DNA of 64,000 nucleotides from an uncultured Oscillospiraceae bacterium (GTDB lineage Bacteria > Bacillota > Clostridia > Oscillospirales > Ruminococcaceae). The notes under the pieces are model-generated. The model was not told the origin of the DNA, searched no databases, and saw only the letters and a program-made list of their open reading frames with translations. A program made the translations under genes and the position numbers. This document shows, piece after piece, positions 8,183 to 16,457 of the stretch. How positions within the stretch are numbered: position 1 is the first letter of the stretch; every line of letters begins with the position of its first letter. Location: contig CAKSKU010000004.1 in assembly GCA_934465295.1 (NCBI GenBank), positions 1-64,000 of the forward strand, given 5' to 3'.

Positions 8183-9790
8183 TTATTCCTTTTCCATATA
8201 CTCTTTTGAAGCACGGATGAAGTCAGCGAAAAGCTTCTGCGGCTTGTTCGGACGGGACTTGAACTCGGGGTGGAACTGTACGCCGACAAACCACGGGTGA
8301 TCCTTGACCTCTACGATCTCGACAAGGCGTTCATCGGGAGACTGACCTGCGATAACAAGTCCTGCATCGGAGAGCTTTGAACGGAATGCGTTGTTGAACT
8401 CCCATCTGTGACGGTGGCGCTCATAGATAAGCGGCTCGCCGTAAACTCTTGCGGAAGTTGTTCCCTCTGTGAGCTTGCATGGGTAAAGTCCGAGACGCAT
8501 TGTGCCACCCTTATTGGTAACGTCCTTCTGGTCTTCCATGATATCGATAACGGGGTAAGGTGTTTCGCCGAACTCTGTGGAGTTTGCGCCCGAAAGCCCG
8601 AGGACATTTCTTGCATATTCGATAACAGCCATCTGCATACCGAGGCAGATACCGAACAGCGGAACTTTATTTTCACGGGCATAGCGGATAGATTCGATCA
8701 TACCCTCGATACCACGGTCGCCGAAACCGCCGGGAACGATGATGCCGTCGCATTTTGAGAGCATTTCAGCTGCATTTTCTCTTGTAACTTCTTCGGAATT
8801 TATCCACTCAATATCGATCTGCGCATCGTTCACGATACCGCCGTGACGAAGTGCTTCCGCAACAGAGAGGTACGCATCGTGGAGAACGACATACTTTCCG
8901 ACAAGTCCGATAGTAACTGTCTTGTGTGCGCTCTTTGCACGGTTGACCATTTCTGTCCACTCGGTAAGGTCGGGCTTCTGCACGGGAAGTCCGAGGTGGT
9001 GGCAAACGCTGTCTGCGAGTCCCTCTTTTTCGAGCCAGAGCGGAACTTCATAAAGTGACGGAGCGGTGAGGTTCTGGATAACGTCCTCGGGACGAACGTT
9101 ACAGAAAAGTGCTATCTTCTTGCGCATATCCTCGGGAATTTCCTTTTCGGAACGGCAGACGATAATGTTCGGCTGGATTCCGATTGAAAGCAGTTCCTTT
9201 GTGGAGTGCTGTGTAGGCTTGGACTTGAGTTCCTCCGAGCCTGCAATATAAGGAACGAGAGTAACGTGGATATAAACTGCGTTTTCTCTGCCGACTTCGG
9301 TAACTACCTGACGGATAGCTTCGAGGAACGGTGTGGATTCGATGTCGCCGACAGTACCGCCGATCTCGGTGATAACGATGTCGGTATCTTTTTCCTTGCC
9401 GACACGGTAAACTCTTTCCTTGATCTCATTTGTGATGTGCGGAATGACCTGAACAGTTCCGCCGAGATAGTCGCCTCTGCGCTCCTTGTTGAGAACAGTC
9501 CAGTATATCTTACCTGTTGTAACGTTGGAGTTCACCGATAGGTTCTCATCGATGAAACGCTCATAGTGTCCAAGGTCGAGGTCGGTCTCAGCGCCGTCAT
9601 CGGTAACGAAAACTTCACCGTGCTGATATGGTGACATTGTGCCAGGGTCGAGATTTATATAAGGGTCAAACTTCTGAATTGTAACACGGTAGCCTCTTTC
9701 TTTAAGCAGACGGCCAAGTGATGCAGCGGTAATTCCCTTTCCGAGTCCCGAAACAACGCCGCCCGTAACGAATATGTACTTAATCGGCAT
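8183..9790 (-). CDS. pyrG: CTP synthase
   Basis: Converts UTP to CTP using glutamine and ATP, the last step of pyrimidine nucleotide synthesis. The N-terminal synthetase domain starts with KYIFVTGGVVSGLGKGI and has the FDPYINLDPGTM loop. The C-terminal class I glutamine amidotransferase has the nucleophile cysteine in GICLGMQMA and the HPEF histidine-glutamate pair. Start ATG 9790 gives 535 aa; a TTG two codons upstream is possible. Its own promoter lies at 9832-9860. It stands alone, flanked on both sides by copies of the same palindromic element. Confidence 0.98.
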   Translation of the reverse strand: MPIKYIFVTGGVVSGLGKGITAASLGRLLKERGYRVTIQKFDPYINLDPGTMSPYQHGEVFVTDDGAETDLDLGHYERFIDENLSVNSNVTTGKIYWTVLNKERRGDYLGGTVQVIPHITNEIKERVYRVGKEKDTDIVITEIGGTVGDIESTPFLEAIRQVVTEVGRENAVYIHVTLVPYIAGSEELKSKPTQHSTKELLSIGIQPNIIVCRSEKEIPEDMRKKIALFCNVRPEDVIQNLTAPSLYEVPLWLEKEGLADSVCHHLGLPVQKPDLTEWTEMVNRAKSAHKTVTIGLVGKYVVLHDAYLSVAEALRHGGIVNDAQIDIEWINSEEVTRENAAEMLSKCDGIIVPGGFGDRGIEGMIESIRYARENKVPLFGICLGMQMAVIEYARNVLGLSGANSTEFGETPYPVIDIMEDQKDVTNKGGTMRLGLYPCKLTEGTTSARVYGEPLIYERHRHRWEFNNAFRSKLSDAGLVIAGQSPDERLVEIVEVKDHPWFVGVQFHPEFKSRPNKPQKLFADFIRASKEYMEKE

Positions 9791-9831
9791 AATCAAACAA
9801 TCCTTTCTTCAAAAAAACATACATTACTTCT

Positions 9832-9860
9832 ATTATACCTTTTTTAAAATGAAATTGCAA
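9832..9860 (-). promoter_or_regulatory. Promoter of pyrG
   Basis: TTGCAA and TATAAT with a 17-bp spacer on the minus strand, about 40 bp upstream of the start. The rest of the 9797-10121 gap holds the element at 9979-10080 and nothing else I can recognise. Confidence 0.75.
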
Positions 9861-9978
9861 GCATATTTTCAATATTCGGCACATTTCATATATTTTCAGC
9901 ATATTGCGGACGTTCTGTAAATGAAAGACGGCAAAAAGCAGGTTTTCGATGCAATTTCCGCATAAATAAGTGTATGTA

Positions 9979-10080
9979 ATACTAATTTTTAATCAAAGTG
10001 TAGACAAAAAATCGGCGCAAAATCCATATATTCGAGATTTTGCTTGATTTTTTGTACACTTTCAGTTTAAAAATAAGTAT
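9979..10080. repeat. MITE-like palindromic element, copy 3
   Basis: 102 bp with the same ends and arms as 8045-8163 (ATACTAATTTTTAATC, GTGTAGACAAAAAATC and complements) but a shorter, different loop. It lies between the pyrG promoter and the spoVAE stop codon. Confidence 0.85.
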
Positions 10081-10121
10081 AACCGCTCTGCCGAAGTTAT
10101 TTTTCCGACAGAGCGAAGGAT

Positions 10122-10481
10122 TTACTTTTCCTTTGACTTAAAAATGCAAGCCATTATCAGTGCAAATACCATAGCTGCGGTTATCCCACCTGCTGCGCCC
10201 GTAAGTCCCCCCGTAAAAATGCCGAGGAAGCCTTTTTCATCGACCGCTTTTTGTACGCCCTGAACGAGTACGTTTCCAAAGCCCGTCAGCGGAACGCTTG
10301 CGCCTGCGCCTGCGAAGTCAACGAGCGGCTGATACCAGCCGAGTGCACCGAGAATAACCCCTGCGACGACATAAGCCGTCAGAATTCTCGCAGGCGTGAG
10401 CTTTGTATAGTCGATAAGCACCTCGCCCACCGCACAGAAAAGTCCGCCGATGACGAACGCCCAAACATATTCCATTATCAT
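10122..10481 (-). CDS. spoVAE: Stage V sporulation protein AE
   Basis: A small membrane protein (119 aa) closely resembling SpoVAE(b): FVIGGLFCAVGEVLID, KLTPARILTAYVVAGV, DFAGAGASVPLTGFGN and a C-terminal hydrophobic helix. In spore-formers SpoVA proteins form the channel that moves dipicolinic acid. The expected partners spoVAC and spoVAD are absent next to it; upstream instead is a mini-ORF whose TGA overlaps this ATG, suggesting coupled translation. A second in-frame ATG lies two codons in. Function outside the full spoVA operon is unclear. Confidence 0.9.
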   Translation of the reverse strand: MIMEYVWAFVIGGLFCAVGEVLIDYTKLTPARILTAYVVAGVILGALGWYQPLVDFAGAGASVPLTGFGNVLVQGVQKAVDEKGFLGIFTGGLTGAAGGITAAMVFALIMACIFKSKEK

Positions 10482-10639
10482 AAAGCTTTGTCCCCCTTAA
10501 GCTCGTCCTCAATCATGAGCAGACGGTTGTATTTCGCCGTGCGTTCGCTTCGGCAGGGCGCTCCCGTACTTGCACCGCTCAGATCGCCTCCCGAACCGAT
10601 CATCTCACTGCCAATAACAGGCTTTGTTATAATATCCAT
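10478..10639 (-). CDS. 53-aa mini-protein ending like enolase C-terminus
   Basis: A short frame with a good ribosome site (AAAGGA, 9 nt before ATG 10639). Residues 26-47 (TGAPCRSER then AKYNRLLMIEDEL) match the conserved C-terminal end of enolase; the first 25 residues (starting MDIITKPVIG) do not. It carries none of the catalytic part, so it cannot be an enolase. The stop codon overlaps the spoVAE start. It may be an enolase remnant recruited as a translational leader for spoVAE, or a decayed fusion. That it is translated is inferred. Confidence 0.6.
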   Translation of the reverse strand: MDIITKPVIGSEMIGSGGDLSGASTGAPCRSERTAKYNRLLMIEDELKGDKAL

Positions 10640-10735
10640 AGTAAAATTTCCTTTCAGATTTTTATGAATATTATAAACCAAAGTTTGAAAGGCTATACAT
10701 TAATAATATCAACCACGAATAAAATAAAGGAAAAA

Positions 10736-11362
10736 TTATTCGTCAAAAAAGGCTTGCAGCTTCTCTGCAAATCTGCCGATATGCAAGCCGTCAACAAACG
10801 AATGATGAGCCTGCACCGAGATCGGGATAAGAATTTTTCCGTCTTTTTCATAGTATTTTCCCCAGTCCAAAAGCGGAGTTGCGTTATCTTTCTTTCCCGA
10901 ATTTGTGTGCGAAATATGTGTATATGTTACCCACGGCATTGGAGAGCATTGAAAAACATCATTTCCCAACGGTCCTGTAAAATACTCCGTTTGTCCAGCC
11001 GCCATTTCTGCCGCCAACAAGCAGTATTCAGTCATATCATCTTTCATAGGGACGTTGACGACCTTAAACAGCTCTGTTTCCTTGTTTAAATATGTAAAAG
11101 CAGTATCGATCCTGTCAAAAAGAACGACCTTTCCATCAACAAAACGATAACGAAACGCTTCGATTTCATTTGCACACCGGCAAACTGCATACACCATTGC
11201 AAGCGTAAATGACAGACCCTGCTCCTTTACTTTGCGTTTAAATTTTGTAATGTCTGCTTCAAATGTTACACAGAATGACGGCTCAATACTGTTTCGGAAA
11301 ACATTACAATGCATCGCCCTGTCCCATGTTTTTTCATCTATCACCTTATATGAGTTAGCCAT
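10736..11362 (-). CDS. Chloramphenicol acetyltransferase-like protein
   Basis: A 208-aa protein of the CAT fold. The catalytic histidine lies in AHHSFVDG near residue 186, matching the HHxxxDG motif; the N-terminal motifs around the trimer interface are also CAT-like (NSIEPSFCVTFEADIT). The family moves an acetyl group from acetyl-CoA to chloramphenicol or another acceptor; substrate cannot be read from sequence and many chromosomal members do not confer resistance. Start ATG 11362 has GGAGG upstream; the longer frame overlaps the cca terminator. It lies 96 bp before the mini-ORF/spoVAE pair on the same strand. Confidence 0.85.
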   Translation of the reverse strand: MANSYKVIDEKTWDRAMHCNVFRNSIEPSFCVTFEADITKFKRKVKEQGLSFTLAMVYAVCRCANEIEAFRYRFVDGKVVLFDRIDTAFTYLNKETELFKVVNVPMKDDMTEYCLLAAEMAAGQTEYFTGPLGNDVFQCSPMPWVTYTHISHTNSGKKDNATPLLDWGKYYEKDGKILIPISVQAHHSFVDGLHIGRFAEKLQAFFDE

Positions 11363-11386
11363 TTTCCAACCTCCGATAAAATTTAT

Positions 11387-11419
11387 AAAGGCACTTTCGA
11401 AAAAATCAAAAGTGCCTTT
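11387..11419 (-). terminator. Terminator after the CCA enzyme gene
   Basis: An 11-bp A/T-edged stem (AAAGGCACTTT/AAAGTGCCTTT) 8 bp beyond the stop codon, and just upstream of the CAT-like gene's ribosome site. Confidence 0.75.
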
Positions 11420-11426
11420 TCTGTTC

Positions 11427-12752
11427 TCATATAATTCTTTCAGCCGCCGCCAAAAGCTCGTTTTTCTCATTGCGGACTTTTCCGTCAATATGCATCGAAA
11501 GCAGCTCGTCAAGGACTTCGCCTATCCTGCTTCCCTGCGCACCTAGAGCGGCAATGTCCGTTCCCTTTATGTCAAGCTGGGAAATGCTTATGCACTCCTT
11601 GTTTTCAAGAATGTGCTCGGCTTTCACCTGCATAGCTTCAAGTATCTGAACACGTTCAAAGCATATGCTCTGCTTTGCACGGCTGTCCGACTTCATCAGC
11701 TCGATAAGCTTGAAGAAATACTGCGGTCCTATCGTTGCAAGAAGCTTTTTAACGACCTTATCATCGTCGATCGGCGTAACATAGTGGAATCTTATCAGCT
11801 GGATCACGCATTTTATCGTATCGGACGAGAAGTTCATTCTGCGCATTATCTTTTCAGCCATTTCCGCACTTTCGACTTCATGTCCCGGGAAATGTCCGCT
11901 GCCTTCCTCATCGAAAACGCAGCACTTCGGCTTGGCGATATCGTGGAAGAACAGTGCAAGACGCACTTCACGGTCGGGAATTGAATTCTCAACTGCGACA
12001 GCCGTATGCTTCCAGACGTCATAGATATGGTATCTGCTGTGCTGGTCGAAGCCTACGCATGGCAGTATCTCGGGGAAAAGCGTACCGAACACATCTGCGA
12101 ACGAAACAAGGATATTCGCAGGTGCGCTTCCCATAATGAGAAGCTCGAACTCCTTTGCCAGACGTTCAGCCGAAATATTCAGCAGCATATTTTTCATTTC
12201 GTGTATCGCATTCGCCGTCGGCAGGTCTATCTCAAAGCCAAGCTCGGAAGCAAAACGCAGCGCACGGATAATTCTCAGCGCATCTTCGTCAAAGCGTATG
12301 CACGGGTTTCCGACACTTCGGATCACCTGCCTGAACAGATCTTTCTGACCGCCGTAGTTATCGACAATGCCTATTTTGGCATTGTATGCCATTGCGTTTA
12401 TCGTAAAATCACGCCTTGAAAGATCAACGGCAAGGCTCTTTGCATACTCAACGGACTGCGGTCTGCGGTGGTCGAGATATTCACCGTCAACACGGAAAGT
12501 TGTTACCTCAACATAATCATCGCCCGAAACTACCGTCACTGTGCCGTGTTTAAGTCCGGTCTCGATAACATTGAACTCGGAAAGGCAGGCTTTTACCTCC
12601 TCAGGCTGTGCGGAAGTCGTAACATCATAGTCGCGCGGATCTTTTCCGAGAATGGAATCTCGGACACAGCCGCCGACGATATAAGCTTCATATCCGCCTT
12701 TTTCGAGCGTATCCAATATTTTTTTTACATTTTCAGGAATATAGATATCCAT
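11427..12752 (-). CDS. cca: CCA tRNA nucleotidyltransferase with HD domain
   Basis: Adds or repairs the 3' CCA of tRNAs. The class II nucleotidyltransferase head has GGCVRDSILGK and the DYDVTT metal pair, then RRDFTINAMAYN, and EDALRIIRALRFASE. A C-terminal HD phosphohydrolase domain follows (WKHTAVAVEN, FFHDIAKP, HEVESAEMAE). The HD domain is found in part of the family and may give 2',3'-cyclic phosphodiesterase activity. TTGGAG precedes the ATG; length 441 aa is normal. Confidence 0.96.
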   Translation of the reverse strand: MDIYIPENVKKILDTLEKGGYEAYIVGGCVRDSILGKDPRDYDVTTSAQPEEVKACLSEFNVIETGLKHGTVTVVSGDDYVEVTTFRVDGEYLDHRRPQSVEYAKSLAVDLSRRDFTINAMAYNAKIGIVDNYGGQKDLFRQVIRSVGNPCIRFDEDALRIIRALRFASELGFEIDLPTANAIHEMKNMLLNISAERLAKEFELLIMGSAPANILVSFADVFGTLFPEILPCVGFDQHSRYHIYDVWKHTAVAVENSIPDREVRLALFFHDIAKPKCCVFDEEGSGHFPGHEVESAEMAEKIMRRMNFSSDTIKCVIQLIRFHYVTPIDDDKVVKKLLATIGPQYFFKLIELMKSDSRAKQSICFERVQILEAMQVKAEHILENKECISISQLDIKGTDIAALGAQGSRIGEVLDELLSMHIDGKVRNEKNELLAAAERII

Positions 12753-12850
12753 TTATTTCTCCAAGTAATTTCCAACGAATTTTTAAGCAATTGCAACAAA
12801 TAATAATATCGTGCCGAAAAGGCAAATCAAACAAAAGGAGATCTTTTATC

Positions 12851-13018
12851 ATGCCTAAGAATCCAAGTATCCACTGCGACGTATCTTCCTGCAAATTCAA
12901 TATGTGCAATGAAAATTACTGCACACTCGAATCCATCAAGGTCGGAACACACGAACCCGACCCCAAAGTTCCCGAATGCGTGGACTGCGAATCCTTCGTC
13001 AAGAAGTGCTGTAACTAA
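12851..13018 (+). CDS. DUF1540 cysteine-rich protein
   Basis: A 55-aa protein with eight cysteines (9, 14, 19, 24, 43, 46, 53, 54) in the DUF1540 arrangement, which is thought to bind metal; the role is unknown, though some members are linked to spores. AAAGGAG lies 10 nt before ATG 12851; an upstream in-frame ATG at 12791 lacks a ribosome site. It is transcribed away from cca and closed by its own terminator. Confidence 0.9.
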   Translation: MPKNPSIHCDVSSCKFNMCNENYCTLESIKVGTHEPDPKVPECVDCESFVKKCCN

Positions 13019-13036
13019 TGTATTAAAAAACAGCTG

Positions 13037-13058
13037 ATACGGGGAAAATTCCCCGTAT
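13037..13058. terminator. Terminator shared by DUF1540 and GH13 genes
   Basis: Stem ATACGGGG/CCCCGTAT with an extra outer CTGAT/ATCAG pairing, located between two converging genes. No strong T-run follows on either side, so efficiency is uncertain. Confidence 0.6.
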
Positions 13059-13064
13059 TACATA

Positions 13065-14798
13065 TCAGTCAGCGATAAATTCAAATCTTGGTTTGCGAAC
13101 GCCGTGATCGTCAACATCTTCAAGGAACATATCGAGCGGTCTTGCCCATACATCAGGCTTACCGTCAAGCGACATATAAACTGCTATCGGAGTGCATACC
13201 TCGTGATCCTTTGCAACATTGAGAAGAACGTAGTTGCCGCCCTTGAAATGCTTGTAGTGTCCGCCGATAACAGGTGTTCTTCCGTCGGGAACACCGAGCG
13301 ACTTAACGCCGTTGCCCTTGTCGGCAGCAGGAGTTACGCAGGCTGTCTTGACTTCCTCGGCTGTCGGAGCAGGCTCGGCAGGCTTCTCCGGAGCAGCTTC
13401 TGTCGGCTTCGGCTCTTCCTTGGGAGCTTCGGCAGGTGCTTCTTCCTTTACGGGAGTAAGCTCACTGTCAACGAGTATCATCGAGCAGTTTCTCGGAACG
13501 GTAACTTCGGCATTGCCGTTATTTACGGTGAACTGTCTGCCCGAAAGTCTGTCTGCGAGCTTTGAATACTTTGTATTGAATCGGAAAGTATAGTCGCCAT
13601 CGCTGATATTGAGTGCGATGTAAACTATATCGCCGTCTTTTTCACGCTTGAAAAGGAACGTCTGATTTTTAAGTTCCATTTTTGCATAAGAACCCGTCTG
13701 AACGGTCGGAATGCTCATACGGATAGCGCCGAGCGCAGAAATATGCTTCAAAAGCTTCTCATTCTGTTCGGGCATATCAAGCTCTATGCACGGACGGAGC
13801 GGAAGATCGGCGTCCTCACCCTGTCCCTTTACGCCCTTGATGCCAAATTCACTTCCGTAATAAACAGACGGAACGCCGTACATCATATACATCATAGTGT
13901 AACAGCACTCGATATGGTCGGGGTTGCGAAGCACTGATGCAAGACGTGGAACATCGTGGTTGTCAAGGAAATTATACATATATATCTGACCATACTGACC
14001 GAGCTGATACTCGATAGAATGGGCAATTTCAAAGTAGTTTCTGTCGTTGTGCGAAGAATAGATGCCCTTGTAGCACTGATAATTTGTTACGCAGTCGAAC
14101 ATCTCGGGGTTTGCCCAGTGAGCGTAATTGCCGTGGATAATTTCGCCCATAAGCCAGAAATCGGGCTTCATGCTTCTCGTGAAATTATGTACACGCTTAA
14201 TAAAATCATCGGTAAGACAGTCGGCAGCGTCAAAGCGGATACCGTCAATGTCCCACTCCTCTATCCAGTATTTCACAGCTGAAAGAAGATAGTCCACTAC
14301 CTCGCTGTTGTGAAGATTGAGCTTTACAAGGTCGTAGCAGTTGTTCCAGCCCTCGTACCAGAAGCCGTCGTTGTAAGCGGAATTTCCGCCGAAGTTAAGA
14401 CCGCAGAACCAATCCTTGTAGCGTGAGCCGCCCTTGTTCCGTCGAACGTCCATAAACTGAACGTTGTCTCTTCCAACGTGGTTGAAAACGCCGTCAAGTA
14501 CAACTTTTATGCCGTTTTTATGCAAAGCATCGCAAACATCTTTGAAATCCCGGTTTGTTCCGAGTCGACGGTCGATTACTTTGTAGTCGATAGTATCATA
14601 ACCGTGCTTTACCGATTCAAATACAGGTCCGAAGTAAACGACATTGAAGTTCATCTCTTTAAGATGAGGGATCCAGTCGATGACCTTGCGAATTCTCGGT
14701 ACAGGAGTTTCGGCGGATTCGGCACGTGTTTTTTCGCAGCCGCAGAATCCGAGCGGATAAATATGGTAAACATTGCTTTTTTCTATCCAATGTGACAT
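13065..14798 (-). CDS. GH13 alpha-amylase family enzyme fused to DUF1653
   Basis: A glycoside hydrolase family 13 barrel occupies residues 1 to ~390. The catalytic triad is present: Asp near 190 (GIRFDAAD), Glu near 219 (WLMGEIIHG) and Asp near 282 (FLDNHD). A beta-domain follows, then a Pro/Ala/Glu-rich linker (~445-500), then a clear DUF1653 domain (GGHYKHFKGGNY, VARPL-like WARPLDMFLE, PRFEFI). There is no signal peptide, so it should act in the cytoplasm on imported malto-oligosaccharides or glycogen pieces. The DUF1653 fusion is unusual; that domain normally forms a small stand-alone protein. Start ATG 14798 is preceded by GGGGTG. Exact specificity is unknown. Confidence 0.9.
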   Translation of the reverse strand: MSHWIEKSNVYHIYPLGFCGCEKTRAESAETPVPRIRKVIDWIPHLKEMNFNVVYFGPVFESVKHGYDTIDYKVIDRRLGTNRDFKDVCDALHKNGIKVVLDGVFNHVGRDNVQFMDVRRNKGGSRYKDWFCGLNFGGNSAYNDGFWYEGWNNCYDLVKLNLHNSEVVDYLLSAVKYWIEEWDIDGIRFDAADCLTDDFIKRVHNFTRSMKPDFWLMGEIIHGNYAHWANPEMFDCVTNYQCYKGIYSSHNDRNYFEIAHSIEYQLGQYGQIYMYNFLDNHDVPRLASVLRNPDHIECCYTMMYMMYGVPSVYYGSEFGIKGVKGQGEDADLPLRPCIELDMPEQNEKLLKHISALGAIRMSIPTVQTGSYAKMELKNQTFLFKREKDGDIVYIALNISDGDYTFRFNTKYSKLADRLSGRQFTVNNGNAEVTVPRNCSMILVDSELTPVKEEAPAEAPKEEPKPTEAAPEKPAEPAPTAEEVKTACVTPAADKGNGVKSLGVPDGRTPVIGGHYKHFKGGNYVLLNVAKDHEVCTPIAVYMSLDGKPDVWARPLDMFLEDVDDHGVRKPRFEFIAD

Positions 14799-14828
14799 TA
14801 CGTACACCCCATTTCATAATCTGTTTAT

Positions 14829-14857
14829 ATTATACCATATACTATATATTTTGTCCA
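14829..14857 (-). promoter_or_regulatory. Promoter of the GH13 gene
   Basis: TGGACA and TATAAT with a 17-bp spacer on the minus strand, about 30 bp upstream of the start. Confidence 0.75.
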
Positions 14858-14915
14858 GTATTTTTTAGCAAAAAGCTTCAAAAGAGATGCGCCGAACTGA
14901 CTTTTCCAAAAAAAG

Positions 14916-14944
14916 TTGAAATCACCGCTTTTTTATGCTATAAT
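14916..14944 (+). promoter_or_regulatory. Promoter of DUF896-nspC
   Basis: TTGAAA and TATAAT, 17 bp apart, with TG one base before the -10 hexamer, 35 bp before the DUF896 start. Confidence 0.8.
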
Positions 14945-14979
14945 AACAGCAGAATATACTCAGAAAGAAGGAATACCAT

Positions 14980-15207
14980 ATGACACAGGAAAAAATCGAC
15001 CGTATAAATGAGCTTGCACGCAAGTCGAGGACTCCCGAGGGTCTGACCGAAGCCGAAAAAGCCGAGCAGACCGCTCTGCGAAACGAATTCCGTGCCGATT
15101 TCAAGGCGAATCTTGAATCGCAGCTGAAAAATATCGAAATTGTTGACAATATTGAGGAAGCCCAAAATAAGCTTGAAGCCGAGAGCAAAGGAGAAAGCCA
15201 AGAATGA
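14980..15207 (+). CDS. DUF896 (YnzC-like) protein
   Basis: A 75-aa helical protein. The N-terminal 57 residues match DUF896: KIDRINELARKSR, LTEAEKAEQTALRNEF and SQLKNIEIVD. Bacillus YnzC is a two-helix hairpin; its function is not established, though the gene is in an SOS operon there. GAAGGA precedes the ATG. Its last codons overlap the nspC start, so the two genes are translationally coupled; no functional link is known. Confidence 0.92.
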   Translation: MTQEKIDRINELARKSRTPEGLTEAEKAEQTALRNEFRADFKANLESQLKNIEIVDNIEEAQNKLEAESKGESQE

Positions 15208-16328
15208 CGAACAGCGTTCCCACCCCCTGCTACATCACCGACGAAGCCCTGCTCCGCCGCAATCTTGAAATTCTCAAAGGCGTTTCCGACCGCTGCGGCT
15301 GCAAAATAATCCTTGCGCAGAAGGCATTTTCGATGTACTGCACCTATCCGCTTATCCGTCAGTACCTCTGCGGAACGACTGCGAGCGGACTTTACGAAGC
15401 ACGGCTCGGCTATGAGGAAATGGGCGGCGAAGTCCACGTTTTCAACCCCGCCTACCGTGAAAGCGACTTCCGTGAGATAGTAAAAATTTGCGACCATATC
15501 GTTTTCAACAACGTTGCGCAGTTTGAAAAGTTCTATCCTATCGTTAAGGAAAGCGGCAGGAAAATTCACTGCGCTATCCGAGTGAACCCCGAATATTCCG
15601 AGCAGGAGACCGAGATATATGACCCATGCGCACCGAATTCACGGCTTGGCTCGGTCGTTTCCGCACTGCCCGAAAAGCTCCCCGAGGGTATCGACGGTCT
15701 GCATTTCCATACGATGTGTGAGCAGAACTCCGACGTCCTCGTCCGTACATATAAGGTTTTTGAGGAGAAGTTCGGCAAGTATTTTCCGCAGCTCACATGG
15801 CTCAACTTCGGCGGTGGACATCACATCACCCGTGATAACTATGACCGTGATGCGCTTTGTGACCTTATTTCAGATATAAAGTCACGCTTTCCGCTTGAAA
15901 TTTACCTTGAACCGGGTGAAGCTATTGCCCTCAACGCAGGTTTTCTCGTTACGGAAGTTCTCGATGTTTTTCAAAATGGTATGAACATTGCAATTCTTGA
16001 CACTTCCGCAGAATGTCATATGCCCGATGTGCTTGAAATGCCCTACCGTCCGAATATTCAAGGCTCGGGAAAAGCAGGTGAAAAGTCTTATACCTACCGT
16101 CTTGGCGGACCTACATGCCTTGCAGGAGATATAATCGGCGATTACAGCTTTGACTCTCCGCTCAAAGTCGGCGACAGGCTTGTTTTCGAAGATATGGCGA
16201 TCTACTCGATGGTCAAGAACAACACTTTCAACGGGATTCCCCTCCCGACTATAATCTACCGCCGTGAAAACGGTGAGGATCAGATAATCAAATCCTTCTC
16301 TTACGAGGATTTCAAGTCAAGGCTTTGA
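15204..16328 (+). CDS. nspC: Carboxynorspermidine decarboxylase
   Basis: A PLP enzyme of the alanine racemase-like fold that removes CO2 from carboxyspermidine or carboxynorspermidine to give the polyamine. Lys40 in ILAQKAFS is the expected PLP lysine; GLHFHTMCEQ, NFGGGHHI, EPGEA and the CHMPDVLEMPYRP segment are characteristic. The length, 374 aa, is usual. AAAGGAG is 8 nt before the ATG. The usual partner, carboxynorspermidine synthase, is not in the window. Confidence 0.94.
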   Translation: MTNSVPTPCYITDEALLRRNLEILKGVSDRCGCKIILAQKAFSMYCTYPLIRQYLCGTTASGLYEARLGYEEMGGEVHVFNPAYRESDFREIVKICDHIVFNNVAQFEKFYPIVKESGRKIHCAIRVNPEYSEQETEIYDPCAPNSRLGSVVSALPEKLPEGIDGLHFHTMCEQNSDVLVRTYKVFEEKFGKYFPQLTWLNFGGGHHITRDNYDRDALCDLISDIKSRFPLEIYLEPGEAIALNAGFLVTEVLDVFQNGMNIAILDTSAECHMPDVLEMPYRPNIQGSGKAGEKSYTYRLGGPTCLAGDIIGDYSFDSPLKVGDRLVFEDMAIYSMVKNNTFNGIPLPTIIYRRENGEDQIIKSFSYEDFKSRL

Positions 16329-16342
16329 TATTTCGCAATTAA

Positions 16343-16375
16343 AAAACCGCTGTTAATTATTTTGGCAGCGGTTTT
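16343..16375 (+). terminator. Terminator of nspC
   Basis: Stem AAAACCGCTG/CAGCGGTTTT followed by a T-rich tract, 14 bp after the stop. Confidence 0.88.
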
Positions 16376-16398
16376 GTTTTTGACAGACATATACAAAA

Positions 16399-16426
16399 AT
16401 GCTCCGCAAGTTTCCCTGCGGAGCAT
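16399..16426 (-). terminator. Terminator of the secreted protein gene
   Basis: Stem ATGCTCCGCA/TGCGGAGCAT followed by TTTTTG on the minus strand, 31 bp beyond the stop codon. Confidence 0.88.
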
Positions 16427-16457
16427 GATTTTTTATTTTTCAGTTGCCGGACTTCAA

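Noticed and set aside
10690..10745. Decayed fifth copy of the ATACTAA palindrome near the CAT-like gene end
   Set aside because: Only AATAAAATAAAGGAAAAATT is shared with 32499; A/T-rich chance similarity cannot be excluded.
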